Assembly: GCF_024345855.1 (NCBI RefSeq)
Contig: NZ_JAGQBX010000001.1
Location: forward strand, 1 to 64,000
DNA from: Synechococcus sp. GreenBA-s
GTDB taxonomy: Bacteria; Cyanobacteriota; Cyanobacteriia; PCC-6307; Cyanobiaceae
DNA length: 64,000 bases
Direction: 5' to 3'
Under the pieces are notes generated by a model. It had not been told where the DNA came from. It saw only the letters and a list, made by a program, of their open reading frames with translations, and did not search any database. Position numbers and translations under genes: made by a program. Positions 7,008-15,407 of this stretch are shown here, in pieces (within the stretch, counting starts at the first letter, position 1; each line of letters starts with the position of its first letter).

Positions 7008-9947
7008 TCAGTCGCCAGCCACGCAGTTGCGGCCGGCTTCCTTGGATGCATACAGGCGACCATCAAGCCGCTGCAGCCAATCCGTGAGGGATTCTCCCTC
7101 CCGTCGCTGCGCCACACCGAAACTGGCGGTGACGGTGCCCGCCTGGCTGAAGGGTGTTGCGGCAATCAGCTGCCGCAGCTTTTCAGCCAGCGCTAACGCA
7201 GCATCGGGCTCACTCTGGGGCAGGAGGATCAGAAACTCCTCTCCGCCCCAGCGCCCGAAGCCATCACTGGTGCGGAGTTGCTCCCGGATGCGCCGGCAGA
7301 ACTCGATCAATACCTGGTCACCAACTGGATGCCCAAGGTGATCATTGATCGTCTTGAAGTGATCAATATCGCAGAGGATCAGCGTGAGCGGTTCGCCATA
7401 GCGATCGGAGCGATCGATAGCCTCGTCGATGGTGGCTTCCATCTGGCGACGGTTCCAGATGCCCGTGAGGGTGTCGGTGGTGGCCAGCTCCTGCAGCTGC
7501 TGGTTCGCCGCAATCAGCTGACGCTCAAAGGCCTTGCGCTCGCTGATATCCCGACTAACGCCCAGTAGCTTGTCAAACTCACCCTCCGCCTTGAAGGTGG
7601 GCAGGGCGATCACATCCGCCCAGATGGTGGAGCCATCGTGGCAGTAGTACTCCAGCCCTCCACGGAACGGCTGCGGCACCCGACCCGCCTGGAGGTCCTC
7701 AAGCATCTGCTGAAAATAGGCCCGGGAGCGCTGCTGCGAGTCAGGGGTGAGAGTCTGCTCCAGGGGTTGGTGCATCGCCTCCTCAGGGGTGTATCCGCGC
7801 AGCAGCTGAATCGATGGGCTCACATAACTGATGCGTCCATCGCGCTCCATGGTCCAGATCACATCGCGGGCGTTCTCCGCCAGCAATCTGTAACGCTCCT
7901 CGCTGATGCGCAGCTCCTCCCGGAGCCGACGCTGGATCGTAATATCCCGCGTGATCCCTACAATTTCGAGGAAGTTACCCTCTTTGGCATAGATGGATGT
8001 GGCCTTGGCATCCGTCCAGACCGTACTGCCATCCTTGCAATATTCTTCCAGTTCCGCATGGAAGACCACAGGACGGCCAGCGGCCACGTCGTCGCGAGCC
8101 TTGCTCAGCCCCTCAGCGACGAGTGCGTATGAATCCGGGGTTAAGGTTTGATTGAGAGGGAGATCCATGATCTCCTCGGGCGAAAAGCCACGGAGCTGCT
8201 GTACTGATGGGCTGAGGTAAGTGAGTTGCCCATCAAGACTGATGGCCCACACCACATCCAGCATCTGATCGGCCAGGCGGCGATGGCGCTCCTCGCTGAT
8301 GCGCAGCTGCTCCTGAAGTTTGCGCTGCACGGTGATGTCGCGCGAGACACCGGCCACCTCCAGAAACTGGCCATCCTCGTCGTAGATGCTGGTGGCTTTG
8401 ACATCGGTCCAGACCGTGCTGCCATCCTTGCAATATTCCTCTACCTCCTGTTGGAAGATCACGGGTCGACCGGCTGCCACATCCTCCCGGGCCTGCCGCA
8501 CGCCCTCTAGCACCACGGCATAGGACGCCGGCGTGAACTGCTGCTCCAGCGGCATGGCGATCAGCTCTTCGGGCGTAAAGCCGCGCACCCGCTGCAACGA
8601 GGGGCTGAAGTATGTGAACTTTCCCTCCTCCAGATTGATTGCCCACACCACATCCAGCATCTGATCGGACAGGCGCCGGTGGCGCCGTTCGCTCTGCTTG
8701 AGCTTTTCTTCTGCGGCCACCATCTCATCGATGATATGGAAGCTGGCGACGTTTCCATCCACGACGCCCTCGCCATTGACGCAGGGCCCTGCATGGGTTT
8801 CAATCCAGTGCAATCTGCCGTCCTTGGCGTAGATCTGATCGCGGGCGATCACGCTGGTGCCGTCCATTTTCAGCCTATCGAGATTGGCCTGGTATTGCTC
8901 GGCTTCGCCGCCATGGAGCAGGAACTGGGTGCCCACCTGGCCGATCCAGTCCTCCGGTAGCCACCCCAGGGCGGCGGTGAGTGAGGGCGACACCCAGACG
9001 ATCCGCCCCTCGCGGTCTATCCGGAACACCACATCACTGGAGTTTTCTGCCAGCAACCGGAAGTGCTGTTCCGAGGCAGCCAGTTGCTCCGTGGCGCGGT
9101 GCTGGTCGCTGATGTCGATCAGCACCCCTTCCCAGACCGTGCTGCCATCGGGAAGGTCACGGGGAGTCGACTCTGCACGGATCCACCGCACTTCGCCATC
9201 CACCACCACCCGGCACTCGCCGACGAAGGGCTGCTTGTTTGCAAAGGCCTCGGCATTGCGCTGCACCCAGGCGTCATGGTCATCGGGGTGCACGCAGGCA
9301 AAGACCCTGAGGGGATCGGCAGCGGCCTCCTCCCGCTCGAGGCCGCAGATCTGCAGGAAACGCTCGCTCATGAAGGCAAACGAGGCCATACCGCCCTGTG
9401 GCGGCAGCACCATCGTGTACGTGCCCACGGGAATGGCTTCGGTGATCGCCAGGGCGTTCTCGGCCAGCAGGCGGTAGTGCTCTTCCTGCTCGGCCAGCGC
9501 CAGCCGCTGGCGGCGGGCCTCACTGACATCGAGGATCTGCACGATGAACAGGCACTGCCCGCCGCTGCGCAGGCAGGACACCGACACCTGACCCCAGATC
9601 AGGTGCCCATCGGCATGGATGTAGCGCTTCTCGCGCTGAAAGGCCTCCCGCCGGCCCGCCACCATCTCCTCCACCAGCTGGAAGCTCTCGGCCAGGTCTT
9701 CGGGGTGGGTGACATCCCGCAGCTGCAGCTGGCGCAGCGTGGCCTCATCGCGGCCGAGCATCTGGCAGAGGGCGGCATTCACCTCCAGAAAGCGGCCTTC
9801 TGCCGTCACCAGGGCCATGCCGATCGCCGCGTGGCGCATGGCCTGCTCGAACAGCCGGCCCTGGCCCAGGTCTTCACCGGCGAGGAGCCCCTCAGTTGCT
9901 GGATCCCCCGGAGCGGAGCCCGTTGCAGGACAGCTCGAATGATCCAA
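7008..9947 (-). CDS. Six-PAS diguanylate cyclase (GGEEF)
   Basis: This 979-residue protein has no obvious membrane segments and is probably a cytosolic sensor. PAS domains lie at about 32-150, 162-285, 290-412, 422-545, 550-672 and 680-805, each ending in a DIS/DIT-type linker. The C-terminal GGDEF domain begins at TDTLTGIWNRR. The active site GGEEF is at 901-905, and an inhibitory-site RxxD (RTSD) lies five residues before it, so it should make cyclic di-GMP with product inhibition. PAS 4-6 look like recent tandem copies. No EAL domain is fused. A good sigma-70 promoter lies upstream at 10038-10066. Confidence 0.93.
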   Translation of the reverse strand: MDHSSCPATGSAPGDPATEGLLAGEDLGQGRLFEQAMRHAAIGMALVTAEGRFLEVNAALCQMLGRDEATLRQLQLRDVTHPEDLAESFQLVEEMVAGRREAFQREKRYIHADGHLIWGQVSVSCLRSGGQCLFIVQILDVSEARRQRLALAEQEEHYRLLAENALAITEAIPVGTYTMVLPPQGGMASFAFMSERFLQICGLEREEAAADPLRVFACVHPDDHDAWVQRNAEAFANKQPFVGECRVVVDGEVRWIRAESTPRDLPDGSTVWEGVLIDISDQHRATEQLAASEQHFRLLAENSSDVVFRIDREGRIVWVSPSLTAALGWLPEDWIGQVGTQFLLHGGEAEQYQANLDRLKMDGTSVIARDQIYAKDGRLHWIETHAGPCVNGEGVVDGNVASFHIIDEMVAAEEKLKQSERRHRRLSDQMLDVVWAINLEEGKFTYFSPSLQRVRGFTPEELIAMPLEQQFTPASYAVVLEGVRQAREDVAAGRPVIFQQEVEEYCKDGSTVWTDVKATSIYDEDGQFLEVAGVSRDITVQRKLQEQLRISEERHRRLADQMLDVVWAISLDGQLTYLSPSVQQLRGFSPEEIMDLPLNQTLTPDSYALVAEGLSKARDDVAAGRPVVFHAELEEYCKDGSTVWTDAKATSIYAKEGNFLEIVGITRDITIQRRLREELRISEERYRLLAENARDVIWTMERDGRISYVSPSIQLLRGYTPEEAMHQPLEQTLTPDSQQRSRAYFQQMLEDLQAGRVPQPFRGGLEYYCHDGSTIWADVIALPTFKAEGEFDKLLGVSRDISERKAFERQLIAANQQLQELATTDTLTGIWNRRQMEATIDEAIDRSDRYGEPLTLILCDIDHFKTINDHLGHPVGDQVLIEFCRRIREQLRTSDGFGRWGGEEFLILLPQSEPDAALALAEKLRQLIAATPFSQAGTVTASFGVAQRREGESLTDWLQRLDGRLYASKEAGRNCVAGD

Positions 9948-10037
9948 GGGACTCAGGCCGCAAGAGCTGGCGGCGGCAATGTGGTTAGGCGAACCCTAAT
10001 GAGACTGCCAAAACACCTGACTTGACCATCGAGGCAT

Positions 10038-10066
10038 CTTTATTGAAATTCGGTATGGAGAGTCAA
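10038..10066 (-). promoter_or_regulatory. Sigma-70-type promoter of the six-PAS diguanylate cyclase gene
   Basis: Read on the minus strand, TTGACT (10066-10061) is followed after exactly 17 nt by ATAAAG (10043-10038), a good -35/-10 pair. The start codon at 9947 lies about 90 nt downstream. The -35 is followed by CTCCA, a half-site also seen in the MerR-like operators of this window, but no second half-site is present here. Confidence 0.5.
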
Positions 10067-10146
10067 TGTCATGGCGTTTGATGGTGTAGCTGGTCTGAGC
10101 CAGGGCTCGGGACTGCCCCACGCCGGGACGGGACCTCAGGCCCAGC

Positions 10147-10602
10147 TCAACCGAGGCCCCCCAGCCGGATCAGCGCCCCCACCACCACGAAGGCGATCGC
10201 CAGGGCCGTGATGGCGCGGATGTGCCAGGCCAGGCTGCTGAGAGTGTCGTCCGTGAGCTGGGGGATCAGCCGCAGCCGGGCATGCACCGCCAGCGCGGCC
10301 GTGCCGGTCAGCAGGAGCAGCTTCACGCCCACCAGCATCCCGATCGGGTTCTCCGGGCTGAAGAGCCCCTCAAAGCCCGGCAAGTAGATCCAGCCCATCC
10401 ACAGCCCCGTGAGCACCTGGATCCCTAGGGCCGTCAGGCCCAGCGGCTCGAAGACTTCCTCGAAGGCGCGGATCTGAGCCGCGCTCTGCTGCCTTTGGGC
10501 CCGCGGCAGCACCCCCAGATCGAGCACCAGATGGCCGCCGGTCCAGACCGTGGCGGCAAGCGCATGCACGATCACCAGCAGCGGAAAGGCAGCCACGGCC
10601 AC
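10147..10602 (-). CDS. CopD-domain integral membrane protein
   Basis: This 151-residue protein has four predicted membrane helices. The first contains VIVHALAATVWTGGHLVLDL, the His/Trp pattern of the CopD (copper resistance D) family, and the last contains WHIRAITALAIAFVVVGALI. Stand-alone CopD proteins are thought to move copper or other metals across the inner membrane, but some homologues are only membrane proteins of unknown role. It follows two HupE-like genes in the same direction, 70 bp downstream of them, so it may belong to one metal-transport operon. Confidence 0.75.
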   Translation of the reverse strand: MAVAAFPLLVIVHALAATVWTGGHLVLDLGVLPRAQRQQSAAQIRAFEEVFEPLGLTALGIQVLTGLWMGWIYLPGFEGLFSPENPIGMLVGVKLLLLTGTAALAVHARLRLIPQLTDDTLSSLAWHIRAITALAIAFVVVGALIRLGGLG

Positions 10603-10672
10603 ACCGGAACGACTGTTCCCACGATGGTCGCCGTTTACTGAGGCTGTCTGGGGAGCGAGCTCTGGCGTGGGA

Positions 10673-11224
10673 TCACTGGGGATGGCGCAGCAGCCAGCCG
10701 AGCATCAACAGGGATGAAGCGGTGATCCAGCTGCCACCGACCCGCAGGCCGATGACCAGCCATCGGGGGTGGGGCGGCTCCAGCGGCAGCAGCAGGAGCG
10801 TGATGAGCACGGCGATGGCCACCGCCTCCCCCAGCAGGGCGGCTGGGGCCCCCGGATGGCCGGCCAGGGCTGAGCCCGCCACCAGGGAGAAGACCAGGGC
10901 CAGGGCAGTGGCAAGGGACAGCAGAACCAGGGGCCGCAGCCGCACCCCCAGGGCCACCAGCAGACCGATCGCCCCGACCAGGGCCGCCGATGGGAGGGCC
11001 AGCAGCAGCTCAGAGGGCAGGCACAGACCGATCAGGCCCCCCGCCAGCCAGGCCACCGGCAGCAGCAGGGGCAGGCGATCGAGGCCGGGCCGGCCGGACT
11101 GGGCGGCCAGAAGCCCCAGGCTGAGCACCACCAGCAGATCGGTGGGCTCCAGAAACAGCCGCGCCATGCCATCCCCCCAGGGCCCCAGGCCGGTGGCGGT
11201 GAGATGCGCGAGGGGAAGACTCAC
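10673..11224 (-). CDS. HupE/UreJ-like membrane protein, divergent copy
   Basis: The 183-residue protein is very hydrophobic with about six helices. The layout (early LFLEPTDLLVVLSLGLLAAQSG, later GLCLPSELLLALPSAALVG) parallels HupE/UreJ but lacks their His-rich signature. It overlaps the preceding HupE gene by 4 nt (ATGA at 11221-11224), so the two are translationally coupled and may form a two-subunit permease. Assignment rests mainly on neighbour and topology. Confidence 0.6.
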   Translation of the reverse strand: MSLPLAHLTATGLGPWGDGMARLFLEPTDLLVVLSLGLLAAQSGRPGLDRLPLLLPVAWLAGGLIGLCLPSELLLALPSAALVGAIGLLVALGVRLRPLVLLSLATALALVFSLVAGSALAGHPGAPAALLGEAVAIAVLITLLLLPLEPPHPRWLVIGLRVGGSWITASSLLMLGWLLRHPQ

Positions 11225-11850
11225 GTGAGGGCCTGCTCCAGAAACCAGAGCCCCACCAGCGCCACGCAGCCGCCGGCCGCCTGCACAAAGCGCCGGCCAC
11301 CGGGCCAGCGGCGCGTTTCACCCACCAGGATCCCGAGCAGATGCAGCAGCCCCGTGGCGATCACAAACGCGAGGCTGTAGAGGAGGGCGTTGCTGCCGGC
11401 GGGCAGCTCGGTCCCATGGGCATGGCCGTGGAATACCGCGAAGGCCGCCACGATTAGAGCCGCCAGCCACAGCGGCGGCCGGAGTTCCAGCAGCACCATC
11501 AGGCCCATCACCAGTCCCGAGACGGCGATGCCGATCTCCACTCCCGGAATCGGTACGCCAAGCAGACCGAGCATCCCCCCGAAGGCCATCACGATCGGAA
11601 AGGCCACCGGCAGCACCCACAGGGCCGGCATGCCGAGCACCGCCCCCCAGAGGCCGACGGCCACCATCGCCACCACGTGATCGAGGCCGCTGATCGGATG
11701 CAGGAAGCCGGCCACGAAACCGCCGCCGGGCTGGGCATCGGCATGGGCCCAGGCGGCGGTTGGCGCCAGGGTGAGGGCGGCTGCAGCTGTGGCCAGAACG
11801 GTTGATCGCCAGTGGATCCGCGTCATCAGCGGGAGGACATCGCGTTTCAT
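11221..11850 (-). CDS. HupE/UreJ family metal permease
   Basis: From the ATG at 11850 the protein is 209 residues. It opens with a cleavable signal (STVLATAAAALTLAPTAAWA) followed by mature HADAQPGGGF. The HupE signature FLHPISGLDHVVAMVAVGLWG is present, then a second His cluster, FHGHAHGTELP. HupE/UreJ proteins transport nickel, cobalt or, in some lineages, other divalent metals. A longer frame upstream to 11928 is open, but the residues before the signal peptide are not family-like. A second internal ATG at 11826 is also possible. The dyad site at 11962-11990 lies about 110 nt upstream and could control this operon. Confidence 0.8.
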   Translation of the reverse strand: MKRDVLPLMTRIHWRSTVLATAAAALTLAPTAAWAHADAQPGGGFVAGFLHPISGLDHVVAMVAVGLWGAVLGMPALWVLPVAFPIVMAFGGMLGLLGVPIPGVEIGIAVSGLVMGLMVLLELRPPLWLAALIVAAFAVFHGHAHGTELPAGSNALLYSLAFVIATGLLHLLGILVGETRRWPGGRRFVQAAGGCVALVGLWFLEQALT

Positions 11851-11961
11851 CCTGGATCGGCTGCCCGGGTCACAGGAATGCCCCAATGGAAGGTGCTCGG
11901 ACCAGGGCGACACGGAGAACCATGGCAACGGCCTGGCTGTGGTGTCCTAACCATGACCATG

Positions 11962-11990
11962 GTCTCCAGTGCTCGCGACTTGGTGGAGAC
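11962..11990. promoter_or_regulatory. 29-bp dyad (site A) between the HupE operon and the porin gene
   Basis: Perfect 7-bp arms GTCTCCA (11962-11968) and TGGAGAC (11984-11990) are separated by 15 bp. Read on the minus strand, it shares arms, spacing and the inner CCA...GTCG bases with site B at 14624-14652. The shared layout suggests one regulator. The HupE start lies 112 bp to the left and the porin start 58 bp to the right, so either or both could be controlled. The binding protein is not known. Confidence 0.55.
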
Positions 11991-12047
11991 ATGGGTGATT
12001 ATTTCGAGCAAGCCGCCGGCCCGGCGGTGCTCTGGAGACTCTGGTCC

Positions 12048-13661
12048 ATGCTTCCTCTGCGTTCCACGCTCATCGTTCTCGGTCTGTCGGCTCCGCTGGC
12101 GTCCCACGCCGCGAACCTCGACATGGCGGGTGTGAGCCGATACGCCAGCCAGGAGCAGGTCACCTCGATCACCCAGTTCTCGGACGTGCAGCCGACCGAC
12201 TGGGCCTACCAGGCTCTGAGCAACCTGATCGAGCGCTACGGCTGCGTGGCCGGCTACCCCAACGGCACCTTCAAGGGCCGGCAGGCACTCACCCGCTATG
12301 AAGCGGCCGCCCTGCTGAACGCCTGTCTCGATCGGATCACCGAGGTGACCGACGAGCTGAAGCGCCTGATGAAGGAGTTCGAGAAGGAACTCGCCGTGCT
12401 GAAGGGCCGCGTGGATGGCCTGGAGGCCAAGGTGGGCGAACTGGAGGCCACCCGCTTTTCCACCACCACCAAGCTCAGCGGGCAAGCGACCTTTGTGGTG
12501 GGAGCTAATGCCTTCTCGGGTTCGGCTGTCAACAAGGGAGCCAACACGGTCAATCGTGCGCCGAATGCACTCACCGGTCTCCCACGAACGCCCGTGCCTC
12601 TGCCGAATGCCACAACCTTCAACTACGACCTGCAGCTGACCTTCGACACGAGCTTTAACGGCAAGGATCTCTTGCGCACCAACCTGCGGGCCGGCAACTT
12701 CGGCCGCAGCGTGTTTGGCGGTGAGCCCCATTCTCTGGCGCTTTCAACTCTGGAAGTTGCCTTTGAGGAGGATGCTGGCCCCGATGTTGTGGCTATTGAC
12801 AAGCTCTTCTACCAATGGCCCATCGGCAGCGGCTTCACGGCCACCCTGGGTGCCCGCGTGGGGCAGGAAGACATGCTGGCGCTGTGGCCCAGCGTGTATC
12901 CGGCGGACACCATCCTCAACGTGATGACGGTGAATGGTGCGCCGGCGGCCTACAGCAAGAATCTCGGCGCTGGTGCAGGGTTGTGGTGGCAGAGCAACGG
13001 CTTCAGCCTCAGTGCCAACTACGTGGCAGCCAATGGCGACAGCGGCAATCCCAGTGTTTCGGCAAAGGACGGTGGCGGTGGTCTTGGCAACAGGAATTCC
13101 GGCGCCACCGGCAGTGTGCAGCTGGGCTATCAGCAGGAGCAATGGGGTCTTGCTGCGATCTGGACCTACGTGCAACCAGAGACCCAGTTCGTGCCTGGTA
13201 CCACCCCGTTCACGCACAGCGCCATCGATCACAACATCAATGCCTCAACCAGTGCCTTGGGCCTGAGCGCCTTCTGGCAACCGCTCCGCAGCGGTTGGCT
13301 GCCTTCCCTGAGCCTGGGATGGGGAATCAACAGCACCACCTACAGCACGCCCCAACCTCGCGGCAGCCTCAGCACCAGTCAGTCCTGGATGGTGGGTCTG
13401 CAGTGGACCGATGTCTTCCAGAAGGGCAATGACTTCGGCTTTGCTGTGGCTCAACCTGTGTTTGCCACAGCGCTCAGCGGCGGCGCAACGCCGAACGACG
13501 GCAACTATGTGTGGGAGTGGTGGTACAAGTTCCAGGTGACTGACAACATCTCGATCACTCCGGCTCTGATCTATCTCAGCCGCCCCCTTGGCCAGGTGAC
13601 ACCTTCAGGCGAAAGCTTCAGCCAGTTCGGTGGCCTGGTGAAGACGAGCTTCCGCTTCTGA
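12048..13661 (+). CDS. SLH-domain OprB-type outer-membrane porin (iron-uptake porin family)
   Basis: The ATG at 12048 gives MLPLRSTLIVLGLSAPLASHAANLDM with a normal signal peptide. Residues about 40-105 form an SLH domain (FSDVQPTDWAYQALSNLIERYGCVAGYPNGTFKG), which anchors to the cell wall. A short coiled coil follows (ELKRLMKEFEKELAVLKGRVDGLEAKVGELE). The remainder is a beta-barrel ending in Phe (KTSFRF), the usual outer-membrane signature. The 537-residue length fits cyanobacterial porins of the SomA/iron-uptake porin type. A longer frame back to 11802 runs through the upstream regulatory region and lacks a signal sequence, so I reject it. Confidence 0.92.
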   Translation: MLPLRSTLIVLGLSAPLASHAANLDMAGVSRYASQEQVTSITQFSDVQPTDWAYQALSNLIERYGCVAGYPNGTFKGRQALTRYEAAALLNACLDRITEVTDELKRLMKEFEKELAVLKGRVDGLEAKVGELEATRFSTTTKLSGQATFVVGANAFSGSAVNKGANTVNRAPNALTGLPRTPVPLPNATTFNYDLQLTFDTSFNGKDLLRTNLRAGNFGRSVFGGEPHSLALSTLEVAFEEDAGPDVVAIDKLFYQWPIGSGFTATLGARVGQEDMLALWPSVYPADTILNVMTVNGAPAAYSKNLGAGAGLWWQSNGFSLSANYVAANGDSGNPSVSAKDGGGGLGNRNSGATGSVQLGYQQEQWGLAAIWTYVQPETQFVPGTTPFTHSAIDHNINASTSALGLSAFWQPLRSGWLPSLSLGWGINSTTYSTPQPRGSLSTSQSWMVGLQWTDVFQKGNDFGFAVAQPVFATALSGGATPNDGNYVWEWWYKFQVTDNISITPALIYLSRPLGQVTPSGESFSQFGGLVKTSFRF

Positions 13662-13688
13662 TCGGAAGCTCGTTTGTTCAGAGTGCCA

Positions 13689-13741
13689 TCCACAGCTCCC
13701 GAAACGCTCCTACTGGGGAGCGCGCTGAGGAGCTGTGGATC
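13689..13741 (+). terminator. Nested hairpin after the porin gene
   Basis: Twelve-base arms ATCCACAGCTCC (13689-13700) and GGAGCTGTGGAT (13730-13741) pair perfectly. A second small stem, GCTCC/GGAGC, lies in the loop. It starts 28 nt after the porin stop. There is no clear U-run, so it could be a bidirectional stop or an RNA-stability structure. Confidence 0.5.
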
Positions 13742-13901
13742 CATTCTCAGAAGATGGCGCTGCTGGCCTGTGTTGATGCTGGCCAGGCCGGGCTGGTTTG
13801 CGATAGCTGCCTGACCCGCCGCCGCCACAGGCCAGGGCGTCAGGCGTGGATGCCAGGAGGGCAAAGATCAGGGCCAAGCTGAGGTTGCGCGTTGGTTTCA
13901 T
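13710..13901 (-). CDS. Possible small exported protein
   Basis: The 63-residue frame starts MKPTRNLSLALIFALLASTPDALACGGGGSGS. This is a convincing signal sequence with a Cys soon after the likely cleavage site, followed by a hydrophilic His/Pro/Ser tail. Its 3' end overlaps the porin hairpin, and no strong ribosome binding site is seen. It follows the DUF3721 genes on the same strand with only a few nucleotides between, so it could be the last gene of that unit. No family is recognised. Confidence 0.4.
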   Translation of the reverse strand: MKPTRNLSLALIFALLASTPDALACGGGGSGSYRKPARPGQHQHRPAAPSSENGSTAPQRAPQ

Positions 13902-13904
13902 AAA

Positions 13905-14309
13905 TCAGTGTTGGTGTGTGGACTGTTGTGTTGGATGCTCTGAGCACGGCATCCAGAGATCGCCCATGGCGTGCACGCCTTCGCAGCCGAGCTCACGGGC
14001 CTTCTGAAGGGCCATCTGCCGGCTCGGGTAGGCCAGTAGCTGTTGCTGCGCAGCCCCGTTGCTGTGGTGTTGATGACCGCTGCCTGGGCTGATTGTCCAG
14101 ATCCCCATGGCATGGAAACCGGCCACCACCACCCCCATCCCCACCACGCAGGCATTGAGCACACCCATGCCCACCACCCCGATGCTGATGACCCCCATCG
14201 GCACCACGCCGATGCTCACCACCCCCATCGGCACGATGCCGATCGAGATGATGCCGAGCGGTGCCACCCCGAAGGCGATCCGCTTGGGCTTGTCGCCGCA
14301 ATGGGCCAT
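13905..14309 (-). CDS. DUF3721 protein with glycine-methionine hydrophobic repeats
   Basis: The 134-residue protein starts MAHCGDKPKRIAFGVAPLG. It then has about nine short units of the form GVV(S/P)(I/M)G across residues about 13-62 (GIISIGIVPMGVVSIGVVPMG), likely one or two membrane-spanning stretches or a small beta-solenoid. The C-terminus is a DUF3721 domain (YPSRQMALQKARELGCEGVHAMGDLWMPC), as in its upstream neighbour. The repeats are also visible as a DNA periodicity of about 36 nt. The role is unknown. The genes neighbour a MerR regulator and share orientation, with a gap of 14 nt. Confidence 0.75.
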   Translation of the reverse strand: MAHCGDKPKRIAFGVAPLGIISIGIVPMGVVSIGVVPMGVISIGVVGMGVLNACVVGMGVVVAGFHAMGIWTISPGSGHQHHSNGAAQQQLLAYPSRQMALQKARELGCEGVHAMGDLWMPCSEHPTQQSTHQH

Positions 14310-14323
14310 GGGAGTGCTCGGCT

Positions 14324-14593
14324 TCAGTGGGAGGGCTTGGAGCCTTGGCCATCACCGTGCTTGGCGCACGGCATCCACTGATCGCCCATCTTGTGGGCGC
14401 CGCTGCAGTTGAAGTGCAGCTTGCCGGCCTTCTCCGCTTCTGCCTGGGTCGGGTAGAGAGCGGGAACGCCACCTGAACCGGCGGCAGGAGCGGCCAGGCC
14501 AGCGGCGGAAAGCAGGATGTTGGCGCCGATCGTGGCTGCCGCCCGGGCTGCCCAGGGATGGGGGAGGAGCGACATGGGAAGGGGCGTGCGCAT
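14324..14593 (-). CDS. Exported DUF3721 protein
   Basis: The 89-residue protein has an N-terminal signal (AARAAATIGANILLSAAGLAAPAAG) and then the DUF3721 core: ALYPTQAEAEKAGKLHFNCSGAHKMGDQWMPCAKH, with two conserved Cys and His residues. An internal ATG at 14575 gives a cleaner signal peptide and may be the true start. DUF3721 is common in cyanobacteria and has no settled function. The Cys/His/Met pattern would suit metal binding. Site B (14624-14652) lies 30 bp upstream. Confidence 0.8.
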   Translation of the reverse strand: MRTPLPMSLLPHPWAARAAATIGANILLSAAGLAAPAAGSGGVPALYPTQAEAEKAGKLHFNCSGAHKMGDQWMPCAKHGDGQGSKPSH

Positions 14594-14623
14594 AGGGCCT
14601 GCTGGATGGCCACCCTAACGGAT

Positions 14624-14652
14624 GTCTCCAGTCATGCACGACTGGTGGAGAG
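14624..14652. promoter_or_regulatory. 29-bp dyad (site B) between DUF3721 and merR-like gene
   Basis: Arms GTCTCCA (14624-14630) and TGGAGAG (14646-14652) lie 15 bp apart, the same spacing as site A. An inner pair, CCAGTC/GACTGG (14628-14633 and 14640-14645), adds symmetry. Read on the minus strand it is followed by TTAGGG near 14613-14618, a possible -10 region for the DUF3721 gene. The MerR-type gene begins 72 bp to the right, making this a plausible divergent control site. Confidence 0.55.
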
Positions 14653-14690
14653 TGATGGGAGGTCGACTCGCGGCCTGGCCTGTCTAGTGT

Positions 14691-14703
14691 TGGAAAGTTT
14701 CCA
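14691..14703. promoter_or_regulatory. Palindrome TGGAAAGTTTCCA upstream of the merR-like gene
   Basis: A 13-bp perfect palindrome ends 20 nt before the TTG start at 14724, just before a good Shine-Dalgarno run (GAGGG, 14711-14715). It may be an autoregulatory operator. It differs from the CTCCA/TGGAG sites elsewhere in the window. Confidence 0.4.
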
Positions 14704-14723
14704 CCCAGTAGAGGGTTCTTGCC

Positions 14724-15134
14724 TTGGCCCGCCAGGGATCTGTGTCAGCGAAACCCGCTCCCAGCCTGCGCATTGGCGAGGTGGCTAGGCGCACTGGCCT
14801 GCCGGTGAAGACGATCCGCTATTACTGCGATGAGGGATTGCTCCAGCCCAGGGCTCGCTCCGAATCTGGGTACAGATTGTTTGACGAAGAGAATCTCGCT
14901 GAGCTGACGATCATTCGCTCCCTGCGGGCGATGGATGTATCGATTCCCGAGTTGGTGAGGATCCTGGAGGTGCGGCGAGCTGGTGTCTGCAACTGCTCTG
15001 TTCTGAAAGACAGCATTGCGGCCAAGGTGGACTCCATCAACCTGCGCATCGATGAGCTGGCCGCCATGAAGGATGAGCTGGCTCGTCTGCTGAACAGCTG
15101 GCAGGACTGCGGTGGCTCCAAGGCCGACGACTGA
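14724..15134 (+). CDS. MerR-family metal-responsive transcription regulator
   Basis: This 136-residue protein has the MerR winged helix (LRIGEVARRTGLPVKTIRYYCDEGLL ... SGYRLFDEENLAELTIIRSL) and a dimerisation helix. A CxC pair (GVCNCSVLKDSI) sits at the start of that helix, and one more Cys is near the C-terminus (WQDCGG). This places metal ligands much as in the MerR/ZntR/CueR group, although the usual C-terminal CPxx loop is shortened. TTG at 14724 is chosen because GAGGG lies 8 nt upstream. GTG at 14742 is the alternative. It is divergent from the DUF3721 genes and is the best candidate to bind the operators at 19172-19196 and 26129-26152. Confidence 0.88.
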   Translation: MARQGSVSAKPAPSLRIGEVARRTGLPVKTIRYYCDEGLLQPRARSESGYRLFDEENLAELTIIRSLRAMDVSIPELVRILEVRRAGVCNCSVLKDSIAAKVDSINLRIDELAAMKDELARLLNSWQDCGGSKADD

Positions 15135-15407
15135 TTGCCATGGGGTTCCGTTTCCGCCGCTCCGCCCGCCTGGGTCCCCTGCGGTTCAACTTTGCCAAGG
15201 GCGAGCTGGGATGGTGGCTGCGGTGCTGTCGGGCGGAAACCCTCAATGTAGCCAGGCCTGGCTGAAGCTATGGGTTCAATGGTCTGGGACTTTTTATGTC
15301 AATTCGCAAGTTCTTGAGCCGCTGTTGTCTCGGCTAAGTGAATGTTGTGATTCACCGACTCTGCTCAGGATCATGACTGCCGCCAGCGCCGCTCACCGGC
15401 AGCTTCC

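Noticed and set aside
10038-10066. Fifth MerR-type operator at the diguanylate cyclase promoter
   Set aside because: TTGACTCTCCA is present, but there is no second arm, and the spacer is the ordinary 17 nt, so it reads as a standard sigma-70 promoter.
11802-12047. Upstream extension of the porin gene
   Set aside because: The signal peptide begins at 12048, and the extension covers the dyad site and has no signal sequence.
13993-14613. 206-residue minus-strand frame across both DUF3721 genes
   Set aside because: It is out of frame with both DUF3721 domains and made of Arg/Pro/Gly-rich shadow sequence.
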